Both the position numbers and the translations under genes were made by a program. The notes beneath the pieces are model-generated. The model had not been told where the DNA came from and did not search any database. It saw only the letters and a program-made list of their open reading frames with translations. This document shows positions 21,979 through 33,860 of a stretch of 64,000 nucleotides of DNA, piece by piece (positions within the stretch are counted from its first letter, which is position 1; each line of letters begins with the position of its first letter). This DNA comes from Pomphorhynchus laevis (lineage: Eukaryota > Acanthocephala > Palaeacanthocephala > Echinorhynchida > Pomphorhynchidae), in assembly GCA_012934845.2 (NCBI GenBank), contig WNNJ02002234.1:1-64000 (forward strand), read 5' to 3'.

Positions 21979-24677
21979 CATGGCGGCATCGTCGCATTCG
22001 CACGTCACCCAACGTCTCTTCGCAAAATCAATCCCCCTTTCAGTCCTTGCTCTTTTGAATTGCTCACTTGTCGTTATTCTAACCCGATCACTCTAGATCT
22101 CGCCATTGTATACCGTCCTGGTTTATCAGCTCCTACAGCCTTATTTTTTACCAAACTCGCTGACCTCCTTTCTCATTGTTCTTTGTCCTCAATCCCTTCA
22201 CTCGTTCTAGGCGACTTCAATATCCGCCTAGACCGCCCCTCTTCCACAGATTCCATCCGCTTCATCAACATTCTATCCAACTACAATTACAAACTAATCT
22301 CCACTGCCCCCACACATATACTTGGCGGGGCACTCGACATCATCGCTGTCCCCGATCATTTTGCTGCCAACACCTCACTGTCCATTTCTGATCCTGGTCT
22401 ATCCGATCACTTTATTATCACCCTTGATCTCGCTCGCAACCACACCCCTCCTCACACACCTACAATCCTACGTCGCCCTTGGAGAAATCTTGACCTCTCC
22501 CTTCTCCGCTCTGCCTTACTCAAATCGTCTCTATCATTACCCACAATAACATATTCATCTCCTCACGATCTCGCCTTTCTTTTCGACTCTGAACTCACAT
22601 CCACTCTCGATATTCTCTTGCCCTTCAAGTCTCACCCACACCGTCGCTTGCACCGTGCCCCATGGTTTGACATCCAATGCCTACTCTCAAAGCGTCGACT
22701 CCGCCATGCTTTTCGAGTCTATCACCGCTCTCTCAGACGCGATTTCCGCTCGATCACTCCGTCTTTCCGTGACTCCTATCTTGCTCTTCGCCGGTCTCAT
22801 CTCCAACTACTACGTACCAAATGTAACTAATTCTGGCAGCATAAAATCATCACTTCATTCAAATCTAAGACTCTATGGCATACTTTTAACTCAATCCTGG
22901 CTCGTTCCTCTACGCCTTGCAACATCAATGCTAATGATTATTCGTCATTTCTCCAGACTAAAGTATCCACGCTGCTCTCTCACACCCCAGTCTCCATCCT
23001 ATCCCACTCTGCCCCGCCTAGCCTCATCCTTCCAGAATTCTTTCATCTTCTCCCAGTCTCACCTACAGAAATATCATCTGTCCTCATGTCCTTGCCCAAC
23101 AAAACCTCACCCGCCGATCCCCTGCCTACCCACATATTAAAATCTATATGCACATCGATACCCACATTTATCACAACCTTATTTAACTCGTCCATCCGCA
23201 GTCGTATCTTCCCTTCACACTGGAAATCCGCAATCATTCGTCCCCTCCTTAAGAAACAATCGCTCGATCCCTCCCTTCCTTCTAGCTATCGCCCCATTTC
23301 ACTACTCCCTACTCTTTCAAAGCTCTTAGAACGCCTCATCTTAATACAAATCAACGCTTATCTCTCCTCATCCAATCTGTACCCTCCTTTCCAATCCGCT
23401 TTCCGCTCTAATCACTCGACAGAAATCGCATGCATAAAAGTGTACAACGACTTACTAATTTCTCGAGACAAGGCTCTATATAGTGTTCTCATCTCCCTCG
23501 ACCTCTCCTCCGCATTCGACATTGTCGACCACTCCGTCCTCCTTTCTCGCCTTCGTTATGATTACGGCTTTTCTTCCTCCTCCGTAGCTTGGTTCGCCTC
23601 ATATCTATCCGACCGTTCTTTTCGCGTCTTTTCTAATTCATCATCCTCCCCTCCCATCCCTATTTTTTGCGGGGTTCCACAAGGTTCAGTCCTAGGTCCC
23701 CTGCTTTTCTCTCTTTTGCTTGGCGATCTCTCTCCATTTATCAAACCTTACTCCTTTAACTTCATGCAATACGCCGATGACATTCTAATCTATGCTCATG
23801 CACCCGCACATCGCATACACGATATCGGCATTTCTGCCTCCAACTGTCTTTCTTCTATCTACAAACGTCTCTCCAATCTCCATCTCGTTCTAAACGCCGA
23901 AAAGTCCAAAATAATGTGGATCCTTCCCCGTAAACCAAGCATATCTCCTCCCATTGTATCTTTTGCCTCATCGATCATCCCTATAGTCCACAATCTCACT
24001 TTCTTAGGCTTCCATTTCGATGATCACCTTTCCCTTAAACCCTTCGTCCGTGACAAGGTCCGCTCGTCTAACTTAATTCTTCGTGACATCCGCCGTATCC
24101 GCCCCCTTATCGACTTCCGTTCTTGTATGTATCTTCTTTCATCGCTTCTTTTCCCTAAAATCGATTACTGCCTTAGCCTTTTCGCCAATTCTCCAAAATC
24201 CATAATCCTACCCCTACAACGAATAATCAACACCGCCGTTCGAGTGCTCTTTCGTCTCCGTCGCTTCGACCACACATCCACATATTTTGCCCAACTCTCC
24301 TGGCCCACCATCCACATCCGCATCAAATTCTGCCTTCTCGTAACTTTTCGTTTTATCGCTGTCGGCTCCCCATCGTTCATCAACCTTCCTTTCTTAGACG
24401 ACACTCGCCCCACCTCACTATCGCTGCGTTCCCGTCATTATCTCTTACTCCACGTTCATAATTACTCCAACAACTACGGTCTCCGATCCTTCCTCGTCGC
24501 CGCCTCACTCGCCTGGAATCAACTCCCTCTCGACGTCCGCCGCGCTCCCTCCTTTATCACATTCAAACACCTCCTCCGTTCACACCTTCTCGACACCTGA
24601 TTCACAGTTTTGTTTTGTTGTGGTCATGTAAGCGTGCGCTGGCACGCATTTGCCACGTTAAAATAAATCCTTTTTTT
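21979..24677 (+). mobile_element. CR1/L2/Rex1-type LINE, young, 5'-truncated
   Basis: A single-ORF LINE. The frame at 22060-22830 carries the apurinic-like endonuclease: AIVYRPG, LGDFNIRL, APTHILGGALDI, and the final SDH motif in DPGLSDHFII. The RT is open at 23086-24600 (504 codons): LPSSYRPISLLPTL, SLDLSSAFDIVDH (motif A), FCGVPQGSVLGPLLF (motif B), MQYADDILIY (motif C), FLGFHFDDHL, C-terminal WNQLPLDVRRAPS. One frameshift separates the two parts around 22810-22850. It starts at the sequence equivalent to ~450 bp into the 58.6-kb copy. The 3' end has the hairpin at 24632-24647 and a CCTTTTTTTT tail. The flanking 8-bp duplication shows a real insertion event. Confidence 0.93.
24632..24647 (+). 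ncRNA. LINE 3'-terminal hairpin
   Basis: GCGTGC, loop GCTG, GCACGC, followed by ATTTGCCACGTTAAA. The equivalent stem at 6362-6378 is GCACACA/TGTGTGC, so pairing is kept while the bases differ. Probably the RT recognition structure for target-primed reverse transcription. Confidence 0.7.
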
Positions 24678-24685
24678 TATAGGTT
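24678..24685 (+). repeat. 8-bp target-site duplication, 3' side
   Basis: TATAGGTT, pairs with 21971-21978. Confidence 0.85.
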
Positions 24686-24820
24686 AAATGAAATATTATG
24701 TAAGATTATTAAATTATTTATAATTATTAATAATAATTTAATTATTTTGTTTTTATTGATCAAAATGTTTAATTTATAAAAAATTTGATATACGTCGACT
24801 CTGTTACCTTATCCGATTAT
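24686..24820 (+). mobile_element. PLE-A 3' tail, 3' side of LINE insertion
   Basis: Completes the PLE-A copy interrupted at 21978 and ends in the variant terminus ACGTCGACTCTGTTACCTTA (24793-24812). From 24821 to 25305 lies AT-rich spacer containing weak partial repeats of the hammerhead retroposon (for example TTCGTGTTAATTAAATAG, in complement, near 25112-25130). Confidence 0.8.
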
Positions 24821-25305
24821 TTACTGCAAATTTGCCTTGGCAAACTTTTTATAGATTATAAAAAAAATTATATATTTTTTATAGAAAATGTTTTCACAAC
24901 GAACATCAGATTATGTAAAAGATAATAAATCAGAAAATACTAAATAGTTATCTTAGTAGATTATGCATATTTTCAGTTTTAGTTCGCTATTTTCAATTTA
25001 TATTCTTTGTTGTTTTTTAATTAAGGTAAACATGTAAGCAATAACATGTCAGGTCGTAATAAATTTTGATCGATTGCTTTATAAATTAATGTCTATCATA
25101 TCAATACAACTATTTAATTAACACGAACAGGAAATGTTCAATAAATAAAGTAACGGGGACTTACATGTAAACAAGAAAGCTTACGTAGCCATCGTATCTA
25201 AATCGTTCGTAATTTTAATGGACTTTGTTATAATTTCATATTAGCAGCATTGGTGACACTTAATTAATCTGAAATACGACATTATAAATCTGAAATAATT
25301 GACTG

Positions 25306-25848
25306 GAAAGTATAAACATGCATGCTTTTTTACTATCTTCGTCGGAAAGCTTAACTCGGAATGCGTCTACCACAGACGCCTAGCCCCCGATGCGGCGTTT
25401 CGACCTTAGTCTAACCATCACTACAGGGTGGTCTCATCAGTGTGGCTATGTAGTTACACAACTTCGGCAGTACTTATTTATCAGTAAACCTCTGAAAGGA
25501 ATTCATTAAGGACACACTCATCCAACAGTTACCAGCCTTACATCTGGTATGGTTTAAGTAAGCAGTGACTTCATAGGACAGCACGTGTGCTACCGCTCCT
25601 TCCTTCATCAGCTTACTAAGTTTGCTATACAAGCAGCAAGCTGGTATTCAGCTGAAGCATGATGCACGAGCAAAAGCTCACTAGCTATCAAGCACGAGCA
25701 AAGCTCAGGCGCAGATGCTAAGATTCGTCACTCCCCATATAGTGATTATATGAATTGAAAACTACTGGTGACGTACATTAATAAGAAATAATTTCATAAA
25801 ACTTTTTTGATTAACACGAACTTGAAAGTATAAACCTGCATGTTTTTT
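25306..25848 (-). mobile_element. Hammerhead-bearing retroposon, about 0.5 kb
   Basis: A non-coding element, less AT-rich than its surroundings, read on the minus strand. It begins ATGCAGGTTTATACTTTC (near 25824-25843), passes through an unrecognised ~400-bp body, and carries a complete hammerhead ribozyme near its 3' end. Beyond that the sequence ATGCATGTTTATACTTTC recurs (25306-25323), followed by a diverged GTCACCA block like that of the 5' part. The repeated start could be a terminal repeat or the beginning of a second, degenerate monomer; a plain target duplication is less likely because the 12.26-kb fragment shares it. The layout resembles retrozymes and ribozyme-bearing SINE-like repeats of helminths and plants. 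No Pol III box was confirmed. Confidence 0.7.
25370..25446 (-). ncRNA. Type I hammerhead ribozyme, complete core
   Basis: Minus strand, in order: stem I CCACA (25445-25441); CTGATGA (25440-25434); stem II GACC (25433-25430) with GGTC (25405-25402); GAAA (25401-25398); stem III CGCC (25397-25394) with GGCG (25380-25377); T (25376) and C (25375), giving the cleavage triplet GUC; stem I closing strand TGTGG (25374-25370). All conserved core bases are present and all three helices pair perfectly near the core. Predicted self-cleavage lies between 25375 and 25374. Stem I continues into unpaired CATAG and TAGACG segments, which could make the usual loop-loop contacts with stem II. Confidence 0.92.
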
Positions 25849-25854
25849 CTAGAA

Positions 25855-26060
25855 TGTTTCCAATATCATCATCACATACTGATTTCAATTCTTTATTATA
25901 ATTACAAATTTCTCGTCCTAATGCCGGTAACAACTTATACCTTATTTTAGGAATATATTTAGTTAAATCTGACCCTATTATTTCTTTACTTTTAGAATTA
26001 TTTAAGTCTACCTAAATTTATATTATCTATATATTTATTAATGAATTTTATTTTTTTAAA
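25855..26060 (-). mobile_element. PLE-A RT N-terminal fragment
   Basis: Matches the minus-strand segment 19405-19610 of the longer copy (region encoding KIRYKLLPPLGRKICNYNKE and the preceding residues). Truncated on both sides and adjacent to the hammerhead retroposon. Confidence 0.8.
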
Positions 26061-26164
26061 TGTTAGAATTATGATATGAATTTGTTTACAACAAATAAAT
26101 TTAAATAGAGATAAAACCAAGAATAAACAACGTCATCAAATAAATTCACTCAATGTCTTTCCTC

Positions 26165-28520
26165 CTATTGTAGGAAGCGCCGTGTCCCTAAGCGGCCGAA
26201 TTCGCGAAGGTTGACTGAAGCTGGTCCGTCGCAATCGCTGTCCATCTTTCGCAGACTATTGTAGTGCTCGTTGCGGTGATTTGAAATGTGAAGCTCCGTC
26301 GCCTCAACTTCGATTTGCCGATTCGCTTCAAAGCTGTTTTCGCTAGCGCTCTTGTCGTCCAACAAAGGAGCTAGGCACTCTGTTATATGAAGGGCATGTA
26401 AAGGATCTTGGCTGCAATTTTCGCTTATCGTGCTGCTGTTAATAATCCACGGCACAATTCCTTCCTGGTGAATGACAATGGAAACGCGTCTGAGGCGAGC
26501 AAAGCCTACCAGTGCCTCATTTCACTGTGCTGACGCTTGCTGCAAAGGCTGCCGCTCTGTGTTTGTTTGTACTCCTAAGGCCCAGACCGCCCATTTTTAG
26601 TGGGAGCTCAACTTGAGATCGTGTTCGCGCTGACAGTTGTATTTAAGCGATGATTTCCATCGTTCGTATAACAGCATTATCAAACTGCTTACAGAAAAGT
26701 TCGGTGCTTGCTGTATCTACATTTTAGAATGTAGATCTTGCTGTTTCTACATTCCTCATTAGGAATGCTATTCGTTGAGCGGAAGCACAGTGGCGCAATA
26801 GCAGGTAAGCCACATGAGCGTCTGGAAACGACGCAACAAGCTTTGTGTCATTTACTAGGTTTGGTAAGCAACTATTTATGAGATATGATTCTACAAACTC
26901 TTGCTACCAATTGGGCATCCCAAAAGAGTGAAATTGCCGTCAGTCTTGGTATGTGGAGAGTGAGTCCATTCTGTCTGCGTTGAGATAATTGCTTCTTTGT
27001 GTCCTATTTATTCGGTTTTTGCCAATTCATTGATAGTCCGATTTTTTCCAGCTCATTTGCAATCATGTTTAATGTGATAGCAACTGCCTTGGGTTCACCT
27101 CCAATTATTCCATCGTCTAAATACCACTTGTTAAAACCGATACCTGTGATCGAGTTGACTTTACGAATAATCGGTTGGATTGCCAGTGCGAAAAAGAATT
27201 GGGCCCAGAGGGTCCCTTGTTGTACTCTTGCTGACGATGCAAGGCTTTTTGCTGTTCCAAATCGTAATTTTGATGGTTGTGAGTTGCACTATTTGATCCA
27301 CGGTCCGACTGCGTCAATAAAGCATTGCCTGTCAACTGTATTAAATGCGTTCGAAACATCCACTTTCGCCCATACCCAATTTTCCGAGGTATCTGTTCGT
27401 GCAATCGTCGAACATGGTGAATTATTAAATCTGCGCCATTTGCCACTGCAACACCGACCTGTTGTGTTTGAAATATTTGAGTGAACTTATCGCGCATCTT
27501 CGTGCAAATACACTTTGCACACCCTCCGTAACAATTCTCCTGCCGCTATTGGGCGTATACCACCATTTGGTTTTTCTATAGCGATAAGATCTGCACCCAC
27601 AAAATATCGAGATATATCTATAGGAAGTCACCGGCTGCCATATAATTAATCAGATGTGTCAGGCGGCTTAGACGCTTTCCAGACTGATCCGCTGTGATCA
27701 TATCTTGTAGATGTTTGGCTCTTAAACCCAGACAACCTGGTGACGATGCAGAGGGGAATGAGAAAATTGAATCACGAACGGTATCCGAATCGATGACAAT
27801 ACCGTGTTCTGCCGTTGGGATTGAGGTTATAATACCTTTACCGGGTGGGTGCAAATCTGTGAGCTTACGGTGTGTATGTTCTGTGAACGGCGCCAGCCGT
27901 GACGAAGATATTCGTTTCATTGCCTTGCCGTAGTTTCCCTGTCGCACAAGTTCGATTGTCATTATCTTTGATTTGTCGTGTTTATGTCGGGTCGTTTGTT
28001 GAGCACAAACATGCGTGAGAAAGGAAGTGTCAAACTGCCTGTTTTCGGCTGACTTTAGTGCATTCTCTATATGTTTTCGTACATTTCGGTGATCACCTGA
28101 ATGAGCTGATAGGCACACTTTTGCGAACCCCAAAAGACTAGTCCAGCTATATGACGATTTATGTTCTAGTGCCTCCTCAATAAGATTGGTAAAAATGCGA
28201 GCTGCTTTATTTCGTAAACTCTAAAGGGATTCGTCTTACTGTCAGCGTAGGTGATGCCCAAACACGGTGAAGCATTTCATATACTTTCAAATTGTGGGAA
28301 AAGTCGTTTGTCGAAGCCATTTCAGATCCTTTGTAGGTTTGACGTTCGGCTGTAAGTTTGACATGTGAGGAAATATTGGGTGTGTAATCAACAATCGAAG
28401 CGCATCTAGTGCATGGACACCGAACCCTAAAACTCTTGTGAAAACGTACATTTCCGAATCTTGTAAGTGCGATTAGCCTGTTACAATGCGGGCAAATACC
28501 AAGCTTTAACCCTTCCATTC
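26165..28520 (-). mobile_element. CXC-RT-endonuclease-type element, divergent copy
   Basis: Minus strand, several frames. At 28207-28518 a Cys-rich N-terminal region has C-x2-C (CPHCNRLIALTRF) and CPCTRCASIVDY. At 27618-28133 a spacer domain ends with SFPSASSPGCLGLRAKHLQD. This is followed in another frame by VGADLIAIEKPNGGIRPIAA and GELLRRV (RT fingers), then GVAVANGADLIIHHVRRLHE and a remnant of motif A. Homologous in layout to the 36-kb element but too divergent to be the same subfamily. Frameshifts and missing palm motifs show it is dead. The 26165-26455 stretch is open but not recognised. Confidence 0.7.
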
Positions 28521-28739
28521 GTCAAGGGGTTTCCGACGGCGATGTGTTGTAGATTTTATGAAACGCAAAGTTTCCAGTTACAGATGATATTAAATGATAT
28601 TATAAGATGTTTGTATTTGTAATTGTAAGTAGCTTTAATCAACTGCCTTTAATCAACAGTTAGAATTGTTGTATGTTATTTTATCTCAAATGTAAGAACT
28701 TTGTATAATCAGGACAACTTGTGAATTTTATAGTTATAA
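28521..28739. other. Short spacer
   Basis: AT-rich, with no recognised feature, between two retroelements. Confidence 0.4.
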
Positions 28740-31000
28740 ATTTTATGAATTTTATATTCCAATATAAATTGGATTTTAATGACATTTTGGATTCCAATAT
28801 AATATAGGCATAGTTTTATTATCTGATTCAACCTTTATACCCTTTTTATCCATTATGGAACAGTGACTTGTAATAATTATTTAAAAATAATATAGATTTA
28901 ATACTTTTAATAATATAGCCTTCTTTATCATTAATATTGGTTTTGTTAAGAATAAGGCTTACTGGATAAATGTGTTCACTAATTGAATAAAAATTATTAG
29001 AATTAAATACACATATATCATCAATGTATCGAAACATATATTTCATATATTTATATTGTTTAGATTTAGTTTTTACACAGTTATGAACAAATTCATATTC
29101 TATAGAGCTTAAAAATAAGTCAGCTATAATTTGGCTACTATTACCACCCATTGGAACACCTTTTACTTGTCTAAATATAGATGTCCCTACTTTTAAATAA
29201 TTTTGATTTATTCAAAATATTTAAGGATTCTATTAATTCAATTTTATCCATATATTTATATTTACTTGATGGTTTAATTTTTGTTAGATAGGCGTTATAA
29301 TTATTATAACATATATATGTATATCTTTTTCCGAATATAAGATTAATTAATTTTACTAACGCTTCTTTAATATCTACTAAATCTAGATTTCAATAAAGCG
29401 TACTAAAATCGTATGTATTTATATTTTGAAAATTTATTTCTTTTGACTGTTCTAAAAATTCTTTTGTAGAATTAATACTGAAATAGTATTTTATAACAGT
29501 ATTAATTTCGATTACTTTGCAATATTTTTTGAAGTGTACTTTAATTACTTTAAGTATTTTATTCGTATAAACCGAAAGCGGTTTTAATGTACATTTAAAA
29601 GCACTATATATGAACCCAGGTTTTATTAGATTTATATGTAATTTTGGATTCCAATATAATATAGGTATAGTTTTATTATCTAATTCAACCTTTATACCCT
29701 TTTTATCCATTATAGAATAATGACTTGTAATAATTGTTTTAAAACTCAACTCTCAACGTTCATATGTTGGATTTACATTTAAATCATTACAATTAACCTC
29801 TTTCATTAGTATATCAAAATAAAGCTTTTTGCATATGAAGACAAAGTTATTACTAGCTTTATCAATAGTTGTTATTATATAGTTATCCTTTAATTTAGTA
29901 AGTTCTGTATACATATCTTTATTAATTTTATCTTTCCTTTTATAATTGTTTGCTATTTTTATTTTATTTTTAATTTTATTAAATATATAATCTTTCCAAA
30001 TGTTTATCTTAGATTTATTCGAGCTTAGACTATTAATCAGCTTTCTCAAGTAATCATTTAAGTTATTATATAACGAATTGTAAATTTTATTTTTGTCGTT
30101 GTTTTTTATTACCCTTTTGACAGCAGCGTTCTTAATTCACAATTTTCAATTAATTCTAGTACATATATGTTCATTTATTTTATCAAAACTAAGACTTTTA
30201 CAATTGCATTATGTTTCTAATATTATCGAATAATATTAGAATAATATTAGAAATAATATTTTGCTAATTTTCAACTTGGTTGAAAATTAGCAAAATTTAG
30301 GTATTTTTGACAGCTTATACTTTATTTCATCTTATTATTTTTATATCCCAAAATTTATACCTTAATCTTTATTTAAAAAAATCAATTGCATTATGTTTCT
30401 AATGCATATATATTTATACCCTTTTGATAGCAGCTTTCTTAATTCACAGTTTTCAATTAATTCTAGATTATGGGTACATATATGTTCATTTATTATATCA
30501 AAACTAAGACTTTTACAATTGCATTCTGTTTCCATTATGTTTCAAATATTATCGTTACATATTGATTTTAATTCTTTATTATAATTACAAATTTTTCGTC
30601 CTAATGGTGGTAGGAGTTTATACCTTATTTTAGGAATATATTTACTTAAATCTGACCCTATTATTTCTTTACTTTTAGAATTATTTAAAAGTCCGGCTAT
30701 ATTTATGTTATCTATACATTTATTAATGAAGTTTATGGTTAATGTATATTTTCTATTGTTATTATTAACATTTATTGTACGATTATAGTATTTTGTATTA
30801 CAATAACTGTCTATTATACAACTTAGCCTATCATAGTCGTTAATTAATTTTTGATTTATTGAACATATGATATATTTAGAAAAACTTCTTATATTTACAT
30901 AAAGATCTTTTAGCTTATTATCACTTAAAAGTTGTTTTAATATTTCTAATTGTTCATTTATATACATATCTTTTTTAATATTTTTAACTCTATTAACTTA
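28740..31000 (-). mobile_element. PLE-A, longest copy, rearranged
   Basis: Covers nearly the whole RT on the minus strand: N-terminus MYINEQLEILKQ (30967), KASNNFVFICKK (29753-30049), ILYWNPKLHINLIKPGF and TYDFSTLY (29390-29749), then MGGNSSQIIADL and FRYIDDICVF (28846-29151). Broken in several places. Segments are duplicated: about 125 bp at 30109-30230 recurs at 30416-30554 with unrelated AT-rich DNA between, and a piece of the K-x-HK region recurs at 28785-28870, downstream of its proper position. Neither the thumb nor the 3' UTR is present on this strand. Confidence 0.85.
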
Positions 31001-31129
31001 TCATAATCGTAAATAACTTAACGATTAATAATATAAATTATAATAATATAATTATAATAACTTAACTTATCATAATCGTTAATGATATCTTTAGATATCA
31101 TTTGTTTCCCTATCATTTGATATATTTAG

Positions 31130-33560
31130 ATCAGTAGATGATGAGGTTTACCAATGCTGAAATGTAGCTTACTGATGTTGGATTCTAGGTAGGTTCAAAG
31201 TAGCGTACTGAATAAAAATAGTCATCAAAATTTCAATAGCCCATTTAGTTAATAGTCCTTTAATTTTTTAGTCAGTTCTTAATAATAGTCCTTTATTATT
31301 GTATCATTTATTTATTATATAATTTATTATATTTATATTTATATTAGTCCTTTATGGCTTTACTCTATCTCGCCACTGCCACGTGGACATCTTTCATGTT
31401 TTTTAAAGGAAAAATATTTGGCAAACTCTGCAATAATCGGAATATTCACTCTGAAGTTGTTTGGCTATTCAAGATTTAAAAAATGTGAAAAGCTCAAAAT
31501 TGAAATGGCAAGACACCCCGCATGAGTCAGAAAATTTATTGAATTTTCGATTTTTCGAATTTCAATTTTTTTTATCAACAATTTTTTTTCAAAAAAAAAT
31601 TTGTTGATTAAAGCTACTTACAATTTCTTATGATGATTCCAAACTGGAATCGAAAATTCAATAAATTTTCTGACTCATGCGGGGCGTCTTGCCATTTCAA
31701 TTTTGATCATTTAACATTGACCCCGAGCACCTTCCGTTTCCATGAATGTGAAAAGCTATTTTTCACTAATTTAAAAAAAATGTGTTTTAGTATTTTATAA
31801 AATAACAATTCAAAATCAATTATTAGTTGACATATCAATAAATGCTTACTTACCTAAACGCTACTAGGTTACTTACCTAGGTTACGTTACTCATTTACTG
31901 ATGAAAGGCTAGTTATCATTTACTACTGATCCATTTAGTGGTGAATATAGCGAAAAATGTTCTTAGATATTATTTTTAGTTATAAGTCCTTTAATTTTTA
32001 GTCAGTCCTCAATTTGCTTTTTTTAATTGAAGGTTGCACCTTCCCTACCAACGCAGATTTAATTTGAAATTAGAAATGATTTCAATTAAATTTGTAAATT
32101 GTAAGACGAGTTTTTTATTGAATATAATTGCCAATAAAGCAGACGAGTGATCGTCAGCCGACATTAAAAGGTCCGAAACGTAAAACCTAGGTATTGGATC
32201 AGGAGCTGATGAGGTCTATTAATACTTTAATGTAGCTTACTGCTGTTGGATTATAGTTGGGAACAAAGTAGCGTACAGAATGAAAATAGTCATCAAAATT
32301 TCAATAGTAACAATGACTGCACAGGTATATCAACTTAAAATAAGAAAACAAACTATAAATGACTAGTTTGATAATAGTAATTAATTTCAAAAAATGGTTG
32401 GTTTTCAAATTGAAGGCAAAATATTTCCCTCTCAACTCTGATTTAATTTGAAATCAGAAATAATTTCAATTAAATTTGCAAAATGTGAGGCTAAAGCCTT
32501 TCATTAAATCTAACTGCCGATAAAGCGGACGAGTCTAGTGATCATCAACCAACATTGAAAGGACTACAACGTTAAACGTAGGAATTGAATCGGTAGCTGA
32601 TGAGATCAACCATTAAAACTTTTAATTTTATCGATAACTAAACATGCATATAAACTTAAAATTAGGGAACAAACTATATATGGGTAGTTTCGAAATTTTA
32701 ATTAATTGCAAATATAGATAGGTTTTCAAATGAACGGTTGAAGCTTATCCTACCAACGTTGGTTTAATTTCAAATCAGAAATGATTTCAATTAAATTTGC
32801 AAAATGTAAGACGAAAGTCTTTCATTAAATCTAAATGCCAATAAAAGCAGACGAGTCGAGTGATCGTCAGCCAACATTAAAAGGACCGAAACGTGAAACG
32901 TAAGTATTGGATCATTAGCTGATGATGTTCATTAATACTGAAATGTAGCGTACTGCTATTGGCTTGTAAATAGGATTAAAGTAGCTTGCAAAATAAAATA
33001 GTCATCAAAATTTTAATAGTAGCACTAACTGCACAAGTAGGCATATATGGTTGGTTTTCAAATTGAAAGTAAAATATTTCCCTATCAACGCAGATTTAAT
33101 TTAAAATCAGAAAGGATTTTAATTAAATTTGCAAAATGTAAGGCGAAAGTTTTTTATTATATTATGAAAGATTATATTATTTTAAATATCAATATCTTAT
33201 TTGATTTTAAATTAAAAATGATTTAGAAATCATTCAAATTCCTGATTGCAAAAATAGGTAAATTTTTAAATTGAAGGTAAAACCTTCCCCTACCAACTCA
33301 TTCTATTTAAGATCAGTAATGATTTCAATTAAACTTGCAAAATCGAAGACGAAAGTCTTTTATTAAATCTAAATGTCAATAAAGTAGACGAGTTGAATAA
33401 TGGTAAGCCAGCATTTAAAACACCAAAACGTGGAACGTAGGTATTGAATCAGTAACTGATGAGGTCCACCAATACTTAAATGTAGCGTACGTCTATTGGC
33501 GCATAGATAGGATTAAGATAATGTGCAGAAATAGTCATCAAATAATATGTCATCAATGTT
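31130..33560. repeat. Dispersed/tandem repeat family with hammerhead-like core
   Basis: At least four full and two partial copies of a non-coding unit of roughly 320-530 bp. Shared blocks in order: CTGATGAGGTCC, AATACTGAAATGTAGC, AATAGTCATCAAAATTTCAA, TGATTTCAATTAAATTTGCA, GACGAGTCGAGTGATCGTC (itself a hairpin), CCAACATTAAAAGGACC, then GAAACGTGAAACGTAGGTAT. More pieces occur at 62880-63250. Units are diverged and not a homogeneous satellite. No reading frame. Confidence 0.8.
31494..31706. mobile_element. Foldback / MITE-like element, 213 bp
   Basis: Terminal inverted repeats of about 57 bp with a single difference (CAAGACACCCC versus CAAGACGCCCC), starting TCAAAATTGAAATGG. The middle contains a second nested inverted repeat (ATCAACAA with T/A runs). 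No ORF. I could not see a clear target duplication. Nearly identical arms suggest either recent insertion or gene conversion between them. Confidence 0.8.
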
Positions 33561-33604
33561 ATTATATACAAATTATATTATAAATATAATATTATAATAT
33601 ATAA

Positions 33605-33860
33605 AATTATTTCATTTTCGTGGAATACAATTATAGACACTAGTATTTTTAAGTTTACGTCTTTATTTGCTACCTTACGATTGCTTGTCCTTTTCAAATA
33701 TATGACTTGAAAAGGACATACACTAGTATATGCTTGAAAAAGGACAAACAATCGAAAGCTAGCAAATAAGGACATTTTAACGTTAAAAATACTCGTTTCT
33801 ATTTGTATAATGTGCAGCCACGAAGAAATTGACAAAACGATATCAGCTACAGTTTTCTCA
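33605..33860. mobile_element. Foldback element with imperfect long arms
   Basis: Left arm 33605-33720 and right arm 33735-33850 are complementary over about 110 bp with many mismatches (shared segments TTATTTGCT, TTGCTTGTCCTTTT, AGTATTTTTAA, TCGTGG). A further right-arm copy lies at about 34075-34165 (GCCACGAA, GACAAAACGATA). The 33578-33874 minus frame is an artefact of these arms. From 34170 to 34500 only AT-rich spacer follows. Confidence 0.6.

Noticed and set aside
21971-24685. LTR retrotransposon bounded by repeats
   Set aside because: The only flanking repeat is 8 bp, and the coding content is a LINE endonuclease plus RT.
25440-25745. tRNA-derived SINE body with Pol III boxes
   Set aside because: No convincing A box and B box pair at tRNA-like spacing on the minus strand.
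27694-27933. Plus-strand gene
   Set aside because: Opposite-strand shadow of the minus-strand retroelement frame at 27618-28133.
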